A stretch of DNA of 29,233 nt from positions 1-29,233 of the forward strand of contig CAKQUI010000014.1 in the NCBI GenBank assembly GCA_934277495.1, given 5' to 3'. Below, piece by piece: positions 1-8,101 of the stretch. The notes under the pieces are model-generated. The model searched no databases. It had not been told where the DNA came from and worked only from the letters and a program-made list of their open reading frames with translations. Position 1 is the first letter of the stretch, and each line of letters starts with the position of its first letter. The translations under genes were made by a program, and so were the position numbers. The stretch is from an uncultured Clostridia bacterium (lineage in GTDB: Bacteria; Bacillota; Clostridia; Peptostreptococcales; Anaerovoracaceae).

Positions 1-21
1 TCAAGGAAGGGAGGAAATATC

Positions 22-609
22 ATGTCAGTAAACAGAGATCCAATTTTGAAGAGATGCAGATCCCTTCAGATCGATCCAAGCCACTTAGGAATTTTCAAGG
101 AGTCAAAGAGAACTCCGCAGAGAAGCAACAAAAAAATGAGCGAATACGGCTTACAGCTTCGTGAAAAGCAGAGAGCCAAGTTCGTATACGGAGTTCAGGA
201 AAAGCAGTTCAGAAATACTTTTGACAAGGCTGCTAAAAAAGCTGGTATCACTGGTGAAAACCTTCTTATCATGCTTGAAAAGAGACTTGATAATGTAGTA
301 TACAGAATGGGACTTTCAACTACAAGAAGAGATGCAAGACAGCTCGTTGTACATGCACACTTCCTGGTAAACGGAAAGAAAGTAAACATTCCTTCATATC
401 AGGTAAAGCCTGGCGATGTTATCCAGGTAAAACAGAAAAGCGTAAGCTCTCCTAAATTCAAAGAAATCAAAGAAATGGAAGTCGGCGTACCGGCATGGCT
501 CAGCGTCGACAGGGATAAGCTGGAAGGAAAAGTCCTGGCAGATCCTACAAGAGACCAGATCGATACACCGATAGAAGAGCGTCTGATCGTCGAATTGTAC
601 TCCAAGTAA
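22..609 (+). CDS. rpsD: 30S ribosomal protein S4
   Basis: Primary 16S rRNA-binding protein of the small ribosomal subunit, important for early 30S assembly and decoding accuracy. The 195-residue product has the family's usual length. An S4 RNA-binding domain lies at about residues 80-145 (region around [13 protein letters not shown] and [14 protein letters not shown]), after the characteristic N-terminal stretch beginning RCRSLQID and containing YGLQLREKQ. The N-terminus has a single cysteine, so this is the zinc-free (C-minus) form of S4. The ATG is preceded by GGGAGG with about 8 nt spacing. It is followed 44 nt later by rpoA and then rplQ, the normal end of the alpha ribosomal operon, whose upstream genes lie outside the window. 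In several bacteria S4 represses this operon by binding its leader; that leader is not visible here. Confidence 0.97.
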   Translation: MSVNRDPILKRCRSLQIDPSHLGIFKESKRTPQRSNKKMSEYGLQLREKQRAKFVYGVQEKQFRNTFDKAAKKAGITGENLLIMLEKRLDNVVYRMGLSTTRRDARQLVVHAHFLVNGKKVNIPSYQVKPGDVIQVKQKSVSSPKFKEIKEMEVGVPAWLSVDRDKLEGKVLADPTRDQIDTPIEERLIVELYSK

Positions 610-653
610 ACCTGAAGAATGTCGGGTAGTATTTATAAAAAGGAGGGTTTTGA

Positions 654-1601
654 GTGATAGAAATCGAAAAACCAACAATCGAATGTATATTTTCAAACGA
701 AGATGCCAATTACGGTAAATTTGTTGTAGAGCCACTCGAAAGAGGATACGGTACTACTTTAGGCAACAGCCTGAGAAGGATACTTCTCAGTTCCCTTCCG
801 GGCGTTGCTGTGACATCAGTAAAGATCGACGGGATACTCCATGAGTTTTCAACGATCCCGGGTGTCAAGGAAGATGTTACCGAGATCATACTGAATCTTA
901 AAAAGCTGGCTGTCAAGCTCAACGGTGAGAACACTAAGAGAGTGCTGATAAACGCTATCGGCCCTAAGGAAGTGACCGCAGCTGACATCCTCGGAGATTC
1001 AGACGTTGAGATATTCAACCCTGAACTCCACATCGCAACTCTCGAAGAGAATGCGACTCTGATCATGGAGATAAACATGGCAAGAGGCAGAGGATATGTT
1101 CCGGCTGATATGAACAAGGATGAGAACACTCCGATATCAGTTATACCTACAGACTCTATTTATACGCCGGTAAGAAAAGTAAACTTCACTGTGCAGAATA
1201 CAAGAGTAGGTCAGGTGACTGACTACGACAAGCTCATCCTTGAAATATGGACTGACGGTTCGATAACACCGAGCGAAGGTGTTTCCATTGGAGCCAAGAT
1301 CATGCAGGAGCATCTGAGTCTGTTCGTAGAACTTACAGACTCCGCAGAAGGCATGGAGATCATGGTGGAGAAGGAAGAGAACCAGAAAGAAAAAGCTCTT
1401 GAAATGACTATCGAAGAACTTGAACTTTCAGTTCGTTCATTCAACTGTCTCAAGAGAGCAGCTATCAACACAGTCGAAGAACTGACACACAAAAGTGAAG
1501 ACGATATGATGAAGGTAAGGAACCTGGGCAAGAAATCGCTTGACGAAGTCAAGCATAAGCTTGAGGAATTAGGTTTAAGCCTCAGACAGAGTGACGAATA
1601 A
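654..1601 (+). CDS. rpoA: DNA-directed RNA polymerase subunit alpha
   Basis: The alpha subunit dimerises to nucleate RNA polymerase assembly, and its C-terminal domain contacts UP elements and activators. The 315-residue length is standard. The N-terminal domain (about 1-230) includes the conserved [20 protein letters not shown] segment near residue 27. A flexible acidic linker (about 230-245, rich in E and K) leads to the C-terminal helix-hairpin-helix domain at about 250-312, recognisable by [13 protein letters not shown] and [16 protein letters not shown]. The start is GTG at 654, chosen because AGGAGGG at 641-647 is correctly spaced and the reading begins MIEIEKP. The gene lies between rpsD and rplQ in the alpha operon, so alpha synthesis is presumably coupled to ribosomal protein transcription. 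Confidence 0.97.
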   Translation: MIEIEKPTIECIFSNEDANYGKFVVEPLERGYGTTLGNSLRRILLSSLPGVAVTSVKIDGILHEFSTIPGVKEDVTEIILNLKKLAVKLNGENTKRVLINAIGPKEVTAADILGDSDVEIFNPELHIATLEENATLIMEINMARGRGYVPADMNKDENTPISVIPTDSIYTPVRKVNFTVQNTRVGQVTDYDKLILEIWTDGSITPSEGVSIGAKIMQEHLSLFVELTDSAEGMEIMVEKEENQKEKALEMTIEELELSVRSFNCLKRAAINTVEELTHKSEDDMMKVRNLGKKSLDEVKHKLEELGLSLRQSDE

Positions 1602-1623
1602 TTAAGGATAGGAGGACGCAGCG

Positions 1624-1965
1624 ATGCCAGGATACAGAAAATTAGGCAGAACTTCAGCTCATAGAAAAGCTATGCTGAGAAATCTGGTAACAGATCTTTT
1701 CAGAGAAGGCAGGATCACAACTACTGATACAAGAGCTAAAGAAGCAAGAAGACAGGCAGAAAAGATGATCACACTTGCAAAGCGTGGAGATCTTCATGCC
1801 AGAAGACAGGTTCTTGCATATGTATATGATGAATCCGTAGTAACTAAACTGTTTGACGAGATCGCACCTAAGTACGAAGACAGACAGGGCGGATATACAA
1901 GAATCATGAAGCTTGGACCACGTCAGGGTGACAACGCAGAGATGGCATTCTTGGAATTAGTTTAA
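1624..1965 (+). CDS. rplQ: 50S ribosomal protein L17
   Basis: Component of the large ribosomal subunit near the exit tunnel. The 113-residue product is the short Firmicute form of L17. It begins with the diagnostic [20 protein letters not shown] and ends with the typical [23 protein letters not shown]. It starts at ATG with GGAGG 8-12 nt upstream and lies 22 nt after rpoA, closing the alpha operon. A clear intrinsic terminator follows at 1994-2028, so this is the last gene of the transcription unit. Confidence 0.97.
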   Translation: MPGYRKLGRTSAHRKAMLRNLVTDLFREGRITTTDTRAKEARRQAEKMITLAKRGDLHARRQVLAYVYDESVVTKLFDEIAPKYEDRQGGYTRIMKLGPRQGDNAEMAFLELV

Positions 1966-1993
1966 TTCAGATCATATAACGATTTAAACATGC

Positions 1994-2028
1994 TGACCCT
2001 CAGGCTTATACAGTCTGAGGGTCATTTT
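1994..2028 (+). terminator. Intrinsic terminator after rplQ
   Basis: A perfect 10-bp stem (TGACCCTCAG at 1994-2003 pairs with CTGAGGGTCA at 2015-2024) with an 11-nt loop is followed by TTTT. It sits 28 nt after the rplQ stop and ends the alpha operon. The 220 bp that follow, up to the lipoprotein gene, are AT-rich; I see no gene there and no convincing promoter match. Confidence 0.85.
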
Positions 2029-2247
2029 ACAGCATAGAAATATCAATAAAAGTTTCATACGATAATATATGGCGAAACTGCTTTTATTCCAAATTGCATT
2101 CAAAGCATATGCAAATTTGAGCAATAAACCTGCAATGAAATCAGGAATTTCGTCAGACATATTTTTTTCAAAAAATACCATTGTTTATATGCAATAATTA
2201 TGTATTTCGTGCAGATACTAAAAGAGAAGTGAAGAGAGGAGACGAAT

Positions 2248-2538
2248 ATGAAAAAAGCAAAAATATTCATTGTCATGGCACTCTGCATTTCTCTGTTAGT
2301 ATTTGCCGGATGCGGCAGCAGTGACAACAACGACACAGAAACTACAAAAGCGACAGAAGCTACAACGGATACGACAAGGAATACTGACGACGGCAGTCTC
2401 AAAGACGACATGAAAAACGGCGCTGAGGACATGAAAGACGGTGCGGAAGATGCCGCAGACGACATGGAGAAGGCAGGCGACGATCTCATGGACGGAACAG
2501 ACAGCAGCAGAGCAGCAAAAGACAGCCGCAGCAAATAA
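2248..2538 (+). CDS. Small acidic lipoprotein of unknown function
   Basis: I do not recognise a named family. The 96-residue product has a lipoprotein signal peptide: KK near the N-terminus, a hydrophobic stretch at about residues 6-20, and a lipobox FAGC with the acylated cysteine at position 22. Residue -3 is F, which is allowed but not the commonest. The mature part is very polar: a T/D/N-rich linker (about 23-50) and then a helix-prone section with a repeated pattern (DDMKNGAEDMKDGAEDAADD, about 54-73). It would be anchored to the outer face of the membrane. The start is supported by AGAGGAG about 7 nt upstream of the ATG. It appears monocistronic, with a terminator just downstream. Confidence 0.7.
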   Translation: MKKAKIFIVMALCISLLVFAGCGSSDNNDTETTKATEATTDTTRNTDDGSLKDDMKNGAEDMKDGAEDAADDMEKAGDDLMDGTDSSRAAKDSRSK

Positions 2539-2575
2539 CGCAGTCATATGCGCATGAAACTGCAGGCAAAAAAGT

Positions 2576-2600
2576 AAAGGGTGGCGATGCCACCTTTTAT
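2576..2600 (+). terminator. Intrinsic terminator after the lipoprotein gene
   Basis: A compact hairpin, GGTGGC (2580-2585) with a GAT loop and GCCACC (2589-2594), is extended by A-T pairs and one G-U on the outside, and followed by TTTTAT. It separates the lipoprotein gene from the RNase R gene, which therefore needs its own promoter. Confidence 0.8.
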
Positions 2601-2601
2601 A

Positions 2602-2629
2602 TTGTAAAATATTAAATAAAAGATATGAA
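2602..2629 (+). promoter_or_regulatory. Possible sigma-A promoter for the RNase R gene
   Basis: TTGTAA (2602-2607) and TATGAA (2624-2629) are separated by 16 bp, just after the terminator and 24 nt before the rnr ATG. It is a moderate match only, but some promoter is needed here because the preceding gene is terminated. Confidence 0.4.
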
Positions 2630-2652
2630 CGATACCGGAAGGAACAATATAA

Positions 2653-4596
2653 ATGGCAAAAAAACAGAAAAGAAAGATACACACAGGTATCCTCTCGAAA
2701 CATCAGAGAGGGTTCGGATTCGTGACCTGTGAAGATATAGAACGTGATGTTTTCATCTCCCCTGACTGCATGGGCAGCGCTATGGACGGAGACGAGGTAG
2801 AGGTGGACCTGATACCGGAATACCTTTGGAAACAGTCCCCGGAGGGGATCATAACGAAGGTGCTCTCCAGAAAGATGACCGAAGTGGCGGGGACCTTCGA
2901 AAAAAGCCACAAATTCGGTTTTGTAGTACCGGAAAGCAGGAAATACAAAGAAGATATATTCATCCGTAAAAAAGATTTTTCAGGAGCACGCAGAGGCGAC
3001 AAGGTAGTGGCTCAGATAACGAAATATCCTGAGAGAGGAAGCAAGGCAGAGGGCCGTATCGTCGAGATAATAAGCAGGGCAGGAAAGCCCGGCGGAGATA
3101 TCAAAGCAATAGCCAGAAACTACGGCATGAGAGAGACTTTCCCAAGCCGTGCAGCAGCAGAAGCTAAAGCCGTGAGCAAAAGAGGGATACGTGACAAAGA
3201 CCTTAAAGGCAGACGTGACCTCAGGGCTGATACTATCTTCACCATAGACGGAGCAGATTCAAAGGACTTTGATGATGCTGTATCCATAAAGAAACTGGAA
3301 AACGGCAACTGGCTGCTGGGAGTCCATATCGCCGATGTAGCACATTACGTAGCGGAAGGCGGTGCTCTTGACAAGGAGGCCCTGGAAAGAGGCACAAGCG
3401 TCTACCTGCTGGATCAGGTGATCCCGATGCTTCCGAAGGCCCTTTCCAACGGCATATGCAGCCTCAACCCCGGAGAAGACAGGCTGGCCCTTTCTGTAGA
3501 CATGGAGCTGACGCCTGAAGGAGAGCTGGCAGGGCATGAGATCTACGAGAGCGTGATACATTCCAAAGCACGCCTCGTATACGACGATATATCCGATATG
3601 CTGGAAAATCATGACCCGGATATGATGGAGAAATATGCAGATATCAAAGACGATATATTCGCCATGGGGCAGCTGGCGGCAAAGCTCAGGGAAAAACGCA
3701 GCGAGAGAGGAAGCCTTGACTTCGATCTCGATGAAGCACATATCACACTGAACGACAAAGGTATACCTGTGGGTGTGGATATAACCCAGAGAAGGACGGC
3801 CAACAAACTGATAGAAGAATTCATGCTTCTTGCCAACGAGACCGTTGCAGAGCATTTTTACTGGCTCGAAGTACCGTTCATATACAGAGTCCATGAGAAA
3901 CCTGCACTGGAAAAAATGGAACAGCTGAAGATATTCTTAAGAAGCATGGGCATGACGCTGAGAGGCAGTATTGACAGCGTACATCCACGGGTGCTCAGCA
4001 GCATACTCAAAAGCGTGGAAGGCAAGCCGTCAGAAGGCGTTGTGAACACAGTCACATTAAGATCCATGCAGAAAGCTTTTTACGGCACGAGCTGTGAAGG
4101 GCATTTCGGTCTTGCACTTAAATATTACTGCCACTTCACGTCCCCTATAAGGCGGTATCCTGATCTGATGATCCACAGGATAATAAAGTCAGTGCTGAAA
4201 GATGGAGTGACTTCAAAAAGCATGAAGCATTACAGAGAGACTGCAGATGAGATCGCAGACCAGTCATCAGCAGCAGAGCGTATGGCTGTAGAAGTCGAAC
4301 GTGAAGTCGAAAAGCTGAAAAAAGCAGAATATATGTCGTATCATATAGGCGAGGTATATGACGGCATCATCAGCGGCACGACTAACTTCGGTATATATGT
4401 GCAGCTTGAGAATACCATAGAAGGTCTTGTGAGGATAGAAGACCTGTGGGATGATTACTATGTATATATCCCGGAACAGTATGCACTCCAGGGAGAACAC
4501 AGCAAGAAAATGTACAAGCTGGGAGACAGTATAAAGATAGTAGTCGATAATGTGGATATCCAGCGCCATGAGATAGACTTCCAGCTTGCAGACTGA
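2653..4596 (+). CDS. rnr: Ribonuclease R (3'-5' exoribonuclease, RNase II/RNB family)
   Basis: Processive 3'-5' exoribonuclease that degrades structured RNA and takes part in RNA quality control. Domains in order: two cold-shock-type OB folds (about 8-70 and 78-140, with GFGFV and KFGFVVPE motifs), the RNB catalytic domain (about 188-510) with the catalytic aspartate cluster IDGADSKDFDDAV at 198-210 and the HFTSPIRRYPDLMIHR segment, and a C-terminal S1 domain (about 565-645, DGIISGTTNFGIYVQL). At 647 residues it is shorter than Bacillus (about 780) or E. coli (about 810) RNase R: the N-terminal helix-turn-helix and the lysine-rich tail are absent. No in-frame extension is possible, because the upstream sequence holds a terminator. 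GAAGGA lies upstream of the ATG. No smpB or secG lies beside it in this window. Confidence 0.92.
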   Translation: MAKKQKRKIHTGILSKHQRGFGFVTCEDIERDVFISPDCMGSAMDGDEVEVDLIPEYLWKQSPEGIITKVLSRKMTEVAGTFEKSHKFGFVVPESRKYKEDIFIRKKDFSGARRGDKVVAQITKYPERGSKAEGRIVEIISRAGKPGGDIKAIARNYGMRETFPSRAAAEAKAVSKRGIRDKDLKGRRDLRADTIFTIDGADSKDFDDAVSIKKLENGNWLLGVHIADVAHYVAEGGALDKEALERGTSVYLLDQVIPMLPKALSNGICSLNPGEDRLALSVDMELTPEGELAGHEIYESVIHSKARLVYDDISDMLENHDPDMMEKYADIKDDIFAMGQLAAKLREKRSERGSLDFDLDEAHITLNDKGIPVGVDITQRRTANKLIEEFMLLANETVAEHFYWLEVPFIYRVHEKPALEKMEQLKIFLRSMGMTLRGSIDSVHPRVLSSILKSVEGKPSEGVVNTVTLRSMQKAFYGTSCEGHFGLALKYYCHFTSPIRRYPDLMIHRIIKSVLKDGVTSKSMKHYRETADEIADQSSAAERMAVEVEREVEKLKKAEYMSYHIGEVYDGIISGTTNFGIYVQLENTIEGLVRIEDLWDDYYVYIPEQYALQGEHSKKMYKLGDSIKIVVDNVDIQRHEIDFQLAD

Positions 4597-4631
4597 TACG
4601 GATCACTGAGATCCTACGTATACCGCAGCGA

Positions 4632-5078
4632 TCATATCATCTGGGTGCCGGGGGCGCAGCTTATAGCTGACAGAGCGTCTCCGGCCTCGTCTATGAGAAC
4701 TGTTTTCAGAGCCATATCACCCAGGGAAAGGACTCCCGCCAGCTTTGAATTTTCAATGACAGGGAGTCTGCGTATCTGCCGTGTTGCAAAAATAAGAGCA
4801 GCGTCATGTATGTTTGTGTCAGGAGTCACTGTTTCAGGGTCTGACGTCATGATGCTGCCGCATGTCATGTCTTTCAGTGACGGAGCTCCTTTTTCCAGGG
4901 AAGACAGAGCTCTGAGGACTATGTCACGGTCGGTTATGACACCTTTCAGCTCTCCTCTGCTGCTGCACACAGGCAGCATACCTATATTTTCTTTTCTCAT
5001 TTCACCGGCAGCCAGCAGCACCGGAGTATCTTCACTGACACATACGATATCAGTACTCATAAGTTCACTTACTTTCAT
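4632..5078 (-). CDS. Two-CBS-domain protein, possible regulator of the adjacent Trk system
   Basis: A 148-residue protein made almost entirely of two CBS domains (about 7-60 and 76-130), a Bateman module. CBS pairs typically bind adenine nucleotides and regulate linked enzymes or transporters. Visible signatures are VSELMSTDIV at the start, GVITDRDIVLRAL in the first domain, and IRRLPVIENSKLAGVLSLGDMA in the second. There is no catalytic or DNA-binding domain. GGTAAAGGAG lies upstream of the ATG. It is 54 nt downstream of the second trkH with no terminator between them, so it is probably the last gene of the trk operon. A role in adjusting potassium uptake to nucleotide status is inference from context. 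Its 3' end faces the rnr 3' end 35 bp away. Confidence 0.85.
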   Translation of the reverse strand: MKVSELMSTDIVCVSEDTPVLLAAGEMRKENIGMLPVCSSRGELKGVITDRDIVLRALSSLEKGAPSLKDMTCGSIMTSDPETVTPDTNIHDAALIFATRQIRRLPVIENSKLAGVLSLGDMALKTVLIDEAGDALSAISCAPGTQMI

Positions 5079-5132
5079 AACGGTCTCCTTTACCTTTTAT
5101 CTCTGATATTAGGATTGCCGTTTTTTCGTTAA

Positions 5133-6599
5133 TTATCGCTCTTTGCCCCAGAAATTCCTGGTGAAAAGTATTATAACGGTGAAAAGTTCCAGTCTGCCTA
5201 TTATCATCAGGGCACTCAGGTAGATCTTGAGCGCAGGATGGAAATATGAAAAATTGCCCAGGGAAGCAGTTTCTCCGAAAGCAGAGCCGGTATTTGAAAG
5301 CATCGCAAGCACTGACGTGAAAGATGTTTCCAGGTCTATCCCCTGTAAACACAGTACGATGCACGAAGAAATCAGCATCAGCATGAATGTCAGTATAAAG
5401 ACCGTTATACCGGAAACGACAGGCGCAGATACAGGATTTTTTCCAAGTTTCACTGCGACTACAGAGCGGGGATGTATGCGTTTTACACAGCCTCTGCCGA
5501 TAAGTTTCAGCATCACCAGTACACGTATGACTTTGATGGAGCCAGATGTGGAAGCTGCACAGCCGCCTGCGAACATAAGTATCATCAGCGTCATCTGGCA
5601 TGTCGACGGCCAGACTGTATACGGTGAACGGGAATAGCCTGAAGTTGTGGACATACTTACCACCTGGAAGAATGAATCCCGCAGCGAATCAGACAGAGAG
5701 CTGTCGCTGTTGAAGAAAAGACCGGCAGTGCATATCAGTACAGAAACACCGATCATTATGAGATAGGCTCTCAGTTCGATATCCTTGATTATATATGAGA
5801 TCTTGCCGGTGGCGAGATAATGATACAGTACGAAATTCACTGACGCCAGTATGCAGAATACACATATGACAACTTCGACATATACGCTGTTGTAGTATGC
5901 GATACCTTCAGGGTGCACCATAAGACCGCCTGTACTGATACTGCCCATGGTAGTGATGAGCGCATCAAAAGCGGGCATTTTTCCGGACAGCATCAGCATG
6001 AAAAATTCGATGAGAGTGAATGCGAAATATGTGATATACAGTATCTTGGCAGAATCGCTTATCCTGACTGTCATCTTTTCCAGCACAGGTCCCGGAGTCT
6101 CAGCTCTTGCGATAAACTGTCCGTTGATGCCCAGCGCCGGCAGTATTGATATGACGAATACAAGTATTCCCATACCTCCGAGCCAGTGGGATATGGCTTT
6201 CCAGAGGATCAGCGCATGGGAAAGGGCCGCATGGCTGGCGGAGCAGCCAGTAGTGGTGAATCCTGAAGTGGATTCAAAGAATGCAGTGGTGAAACTGTCT
6301 GTGAATCCTGAAAAATAGTAGGGGAAAGCTCCCAGAAACGATGAAAGTACCCAGCAGCAGGTCACGATGATATAACCCTCCCTGGGTCTGAATCTGGCGT
6401 ACTTTGAACTGAGTGTAGCGGACAGGAACGCACCTGCCAGTATTATCACCGGTGCACATTTTCTGAAAGCCTGTGCACTGTCATGGTCACCTGAAGCTTC
6501 GGCATACACCCATGGTATCACCATTGATATACCGATGATAAGGATGATCACTCCAAGTATACGTATTATAGCTTTGTAGTTTATAACAGCTCTTGACAT
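5133..6599 (-). CDS. TrkH-family potassium uptake protein (second paralogue)
   Basis: Membrane pore subunit of a Trk/Ktr-type potassium transporter. It is 488 residues with about ten hydrophobic helices arranged as four M1-P-M2 units. Pore-loop signatures are TSGFTTTG (P1, about 111-118), TMGSISTGG (P2, 217-225), STTSGYS (P3, 318-323) and SNTGSAFG (P4, 435-442). The conserved GGCAAS...KVIRV segment is near 345-360, and the C-terminal GRLELFTVIILF is typical of TrkH. In P4 the usual GPG is replaced by GSA, although the first, filter glycine is kept. The start ATG has CCGGAGG a few bases upstream. It lies 24 nt downstream of a first trkH, from which it differs clearly in sequence, so the pair is an old duplication or two acquired paralogues. 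Confidence 0.93.
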   Translation of the reverse strand: MSRAVINYKAIIRILGVIILIIGISMVIPWVYAEASGDHDSAQAFRKCAPVIILAGAFLSATLSSKYARFRPREGYIIVTCCWVLSSFLGAFPYYFSGFTDSFTTAFFESTSGFTTTGCSASHAALSHALILWKAISHWLGGMGILVFVISILPALGINGQFIARAETPGPVLEKMTVRISDSAKILYITYFAFTLIEFFMLMLSGKMPAFDALITTMGSISTGGLMVHPEGIAYYNSVYVEVVICVFCILASVNFVLYHYLATGKISYIIKDIELRAYLIMIGVSVLICTAGLFFNSDSSLSDSLRDSFFQVVSMSTTSGYSRSPYTVWPSTCQMTLMILMFAGGCAASTSGSIKVIRVLVMLKLIGRGCVKRIHPRSVVAVKLGKNPVSAPVVSGITVFILTFMLMLISSCIVLCLQGIDLETSFTSVLAMLSNTGSAFGETASLGNFSYFHPALKIYLSALMIIGRLELFTVIILFTRNFWGKER

Positions 6600-6623
6600 C
6601 TGTACCTCCGGCTGAAAATATTT

Positions 6624-8087
6624 CTAATGATCAGGATTCCAGAACCTCGGGAATATGAGGATGAACATAGTGTAAAGTTCAAGCCTTCCTGCCAGCATAT
6701 ATATTGAAAGCACCAGTTTTGAAAGCGAGGACATACCTGCGAATGTTTCAGATGGTCCGATGGAACCGAATCCCGGGCCGACATTCCCCAGGCATGTTAT
6801 AACTGATGAAAAGCATGTAGTCATGTCTGCATTCTCGAAAGATATGATGAACGCACCGGCAAACACCAGTATGATATACAGGAATGTATGGTTTGCAATG
6901 GCTGATACTGTATCGCTGGATACAGTCCTGCCATTGAGCTTTACACTTTCTATGACATTGGGATGAAGCTTGGTGGCGATACCTCTTCTGATGAGTTTCA
7001 GCAGTACAGCCACTCTTATCACTTTGAGACCGCCGCCTGTGGATGATGAACATCCTCCTATGAACATCAGCATAAGTATCAGCGCCTGGCAAACGGCAGG
7101 CCATGTCTCATAGTCGGCAGTAGAATATCCGGTGGTCGTCAGTATTGACGCAACCTGGAAAAACGCATCCGACAGCGCCAGCTTCACGGAATCATAGGTG
7201 CCGCTTATCATCAGGACTGCAAATATTAACACTGAAACGCTGAAGAATATAATCATGTAAAGTCTCAGCTCGAAATCCTCGAACATGGAGCGGATGCCGT
7301 TCCTGAATGCTGTGAAGAACAGGTTGAAGTTTATGCCGCACAGCACCATGAACACTGTGATCACGATATTGATATAGAGGCTGTTGAAATGTCCGATGCT
7401 TGAATTGTATGATGACAGACCTCCCGTGCCGACAGAGCCGAAGGTGTGTATCAGCGCATCGTAAAGATCCATGCCTCCGAAGAGCAGCAGGATCGTTTCG
7501 ACTATAGTGAAAACAAGATATATGATATACAGCCTTTTGGCTGTATCGGACATCTTGGGTGTGATCTTGTCAAGGGAAGGTCCCGGTGCTTCGGATACTG
7601 CTATATTCTGCCCGCTTATGCCCAGCGACGGCATAAGAGCGATAGCGAATACCAGTATCCCCATACCGCCTATCCAGTGGGTGAAGGAACGCCAGAACAG
7701 TATGCCTTTCGGCAGTATTTCGATATCGGTCAGTATGGTGGAGCCGGTGGTGGAAAATCCTGAACACGATTCAAAAAAAGCATCGAAAGGATCAGGTATC
7801 GTCCCGGTGGCGATGAAAGGCAGCGCACCTATGGCGGCCGCCAGGAGCCAGCATATCGTGACTATAAGAAAACCATCCCTTACTTTCAGCTGTTTCACAG
7901 ATCTGGAACACAGCTTTATCAGTATGATACCGACTATGAAGCACAGCATCATTATGAGAAAGAACGGTCTGTATACAGACTCGTCATCGTATATAAGCGA
8001 TACTACAAAAGACGGTGACATAGCCATACTTATCACCGCCAGATTTATACCTATTATCCTGAAAACAGAACTTAAACTCAGATTCAT
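6624..8087 (-). CDS. trkH: TrkH-family potassium uptake protein (first paralogue)
   Basis: Potassium-conducting membrane subunit, 487 residues from the chosen start. All four pore loops look canonical: CSGFSTTG (P1, about 108-115), TFGSVGTGG (P2, 215-223), LTTTGYS (P3, 316-322) and GNVGPGFG (P4, 434-441). GGCSSSTGGGLKVIRV (about 344-359) and GRLELYTMFILIFPRFW at the C-terminus are family hallmarks. The reading frame is open to a GTG at 8105, but the ATG at 8087 is preferred because CGGAGG stands 6 nt before it and the GTG has no properly spaced site. It is 14 nt downstream of trkA and 24 nt upstream of the second trkH, so all are surely one operon. TrkA would gate this pore from the cytoplasm. 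Confidence 0.94.
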   Translation of the reverse strand: MNLSLSSVFRIIGINLAVISMAMSPSFVVSLIYDDESVYRPFFLIMMLCFIVGIILIKLCSRSVKQLKVRDGFLIVTICWLLAAAIGALPFIATGTIPDPFDAFFESCSGFSTTGSTILTDIEILPKGILFWRSFTHWIGGMGILVFAIALMPSLGISGQNIAVSEAPGPSLDKITPKMSDTAKRLYIIYLVFTIVETILLLFGGMDLYDALIHTFGSVGTGGLSSYNSSIGHFNSLYINIVITVFMVLCGINFNLFFTAFRNGIRSMFEDFELRLYMIIFFSVSVLIFAVLMISGTYDSVKLALSDAFFQVASILTTTGYSTADYETWPAVCQALILMLMFIGGCSSSTGGGLKVIRVAVLLKLIRRGIATKLHPNVIESVKLNGRTVSSDTVSAIANHTFLYIILVFAGAFIISFENADMTTCFSSVITCLGNVGPGFGSIGPSETFAGMSSLSKLVLSIYMLAGRLELYTMFILIFPRFWNPDH

Positions 8088-8101
8088 GACAATCCTCCGG
8101 G

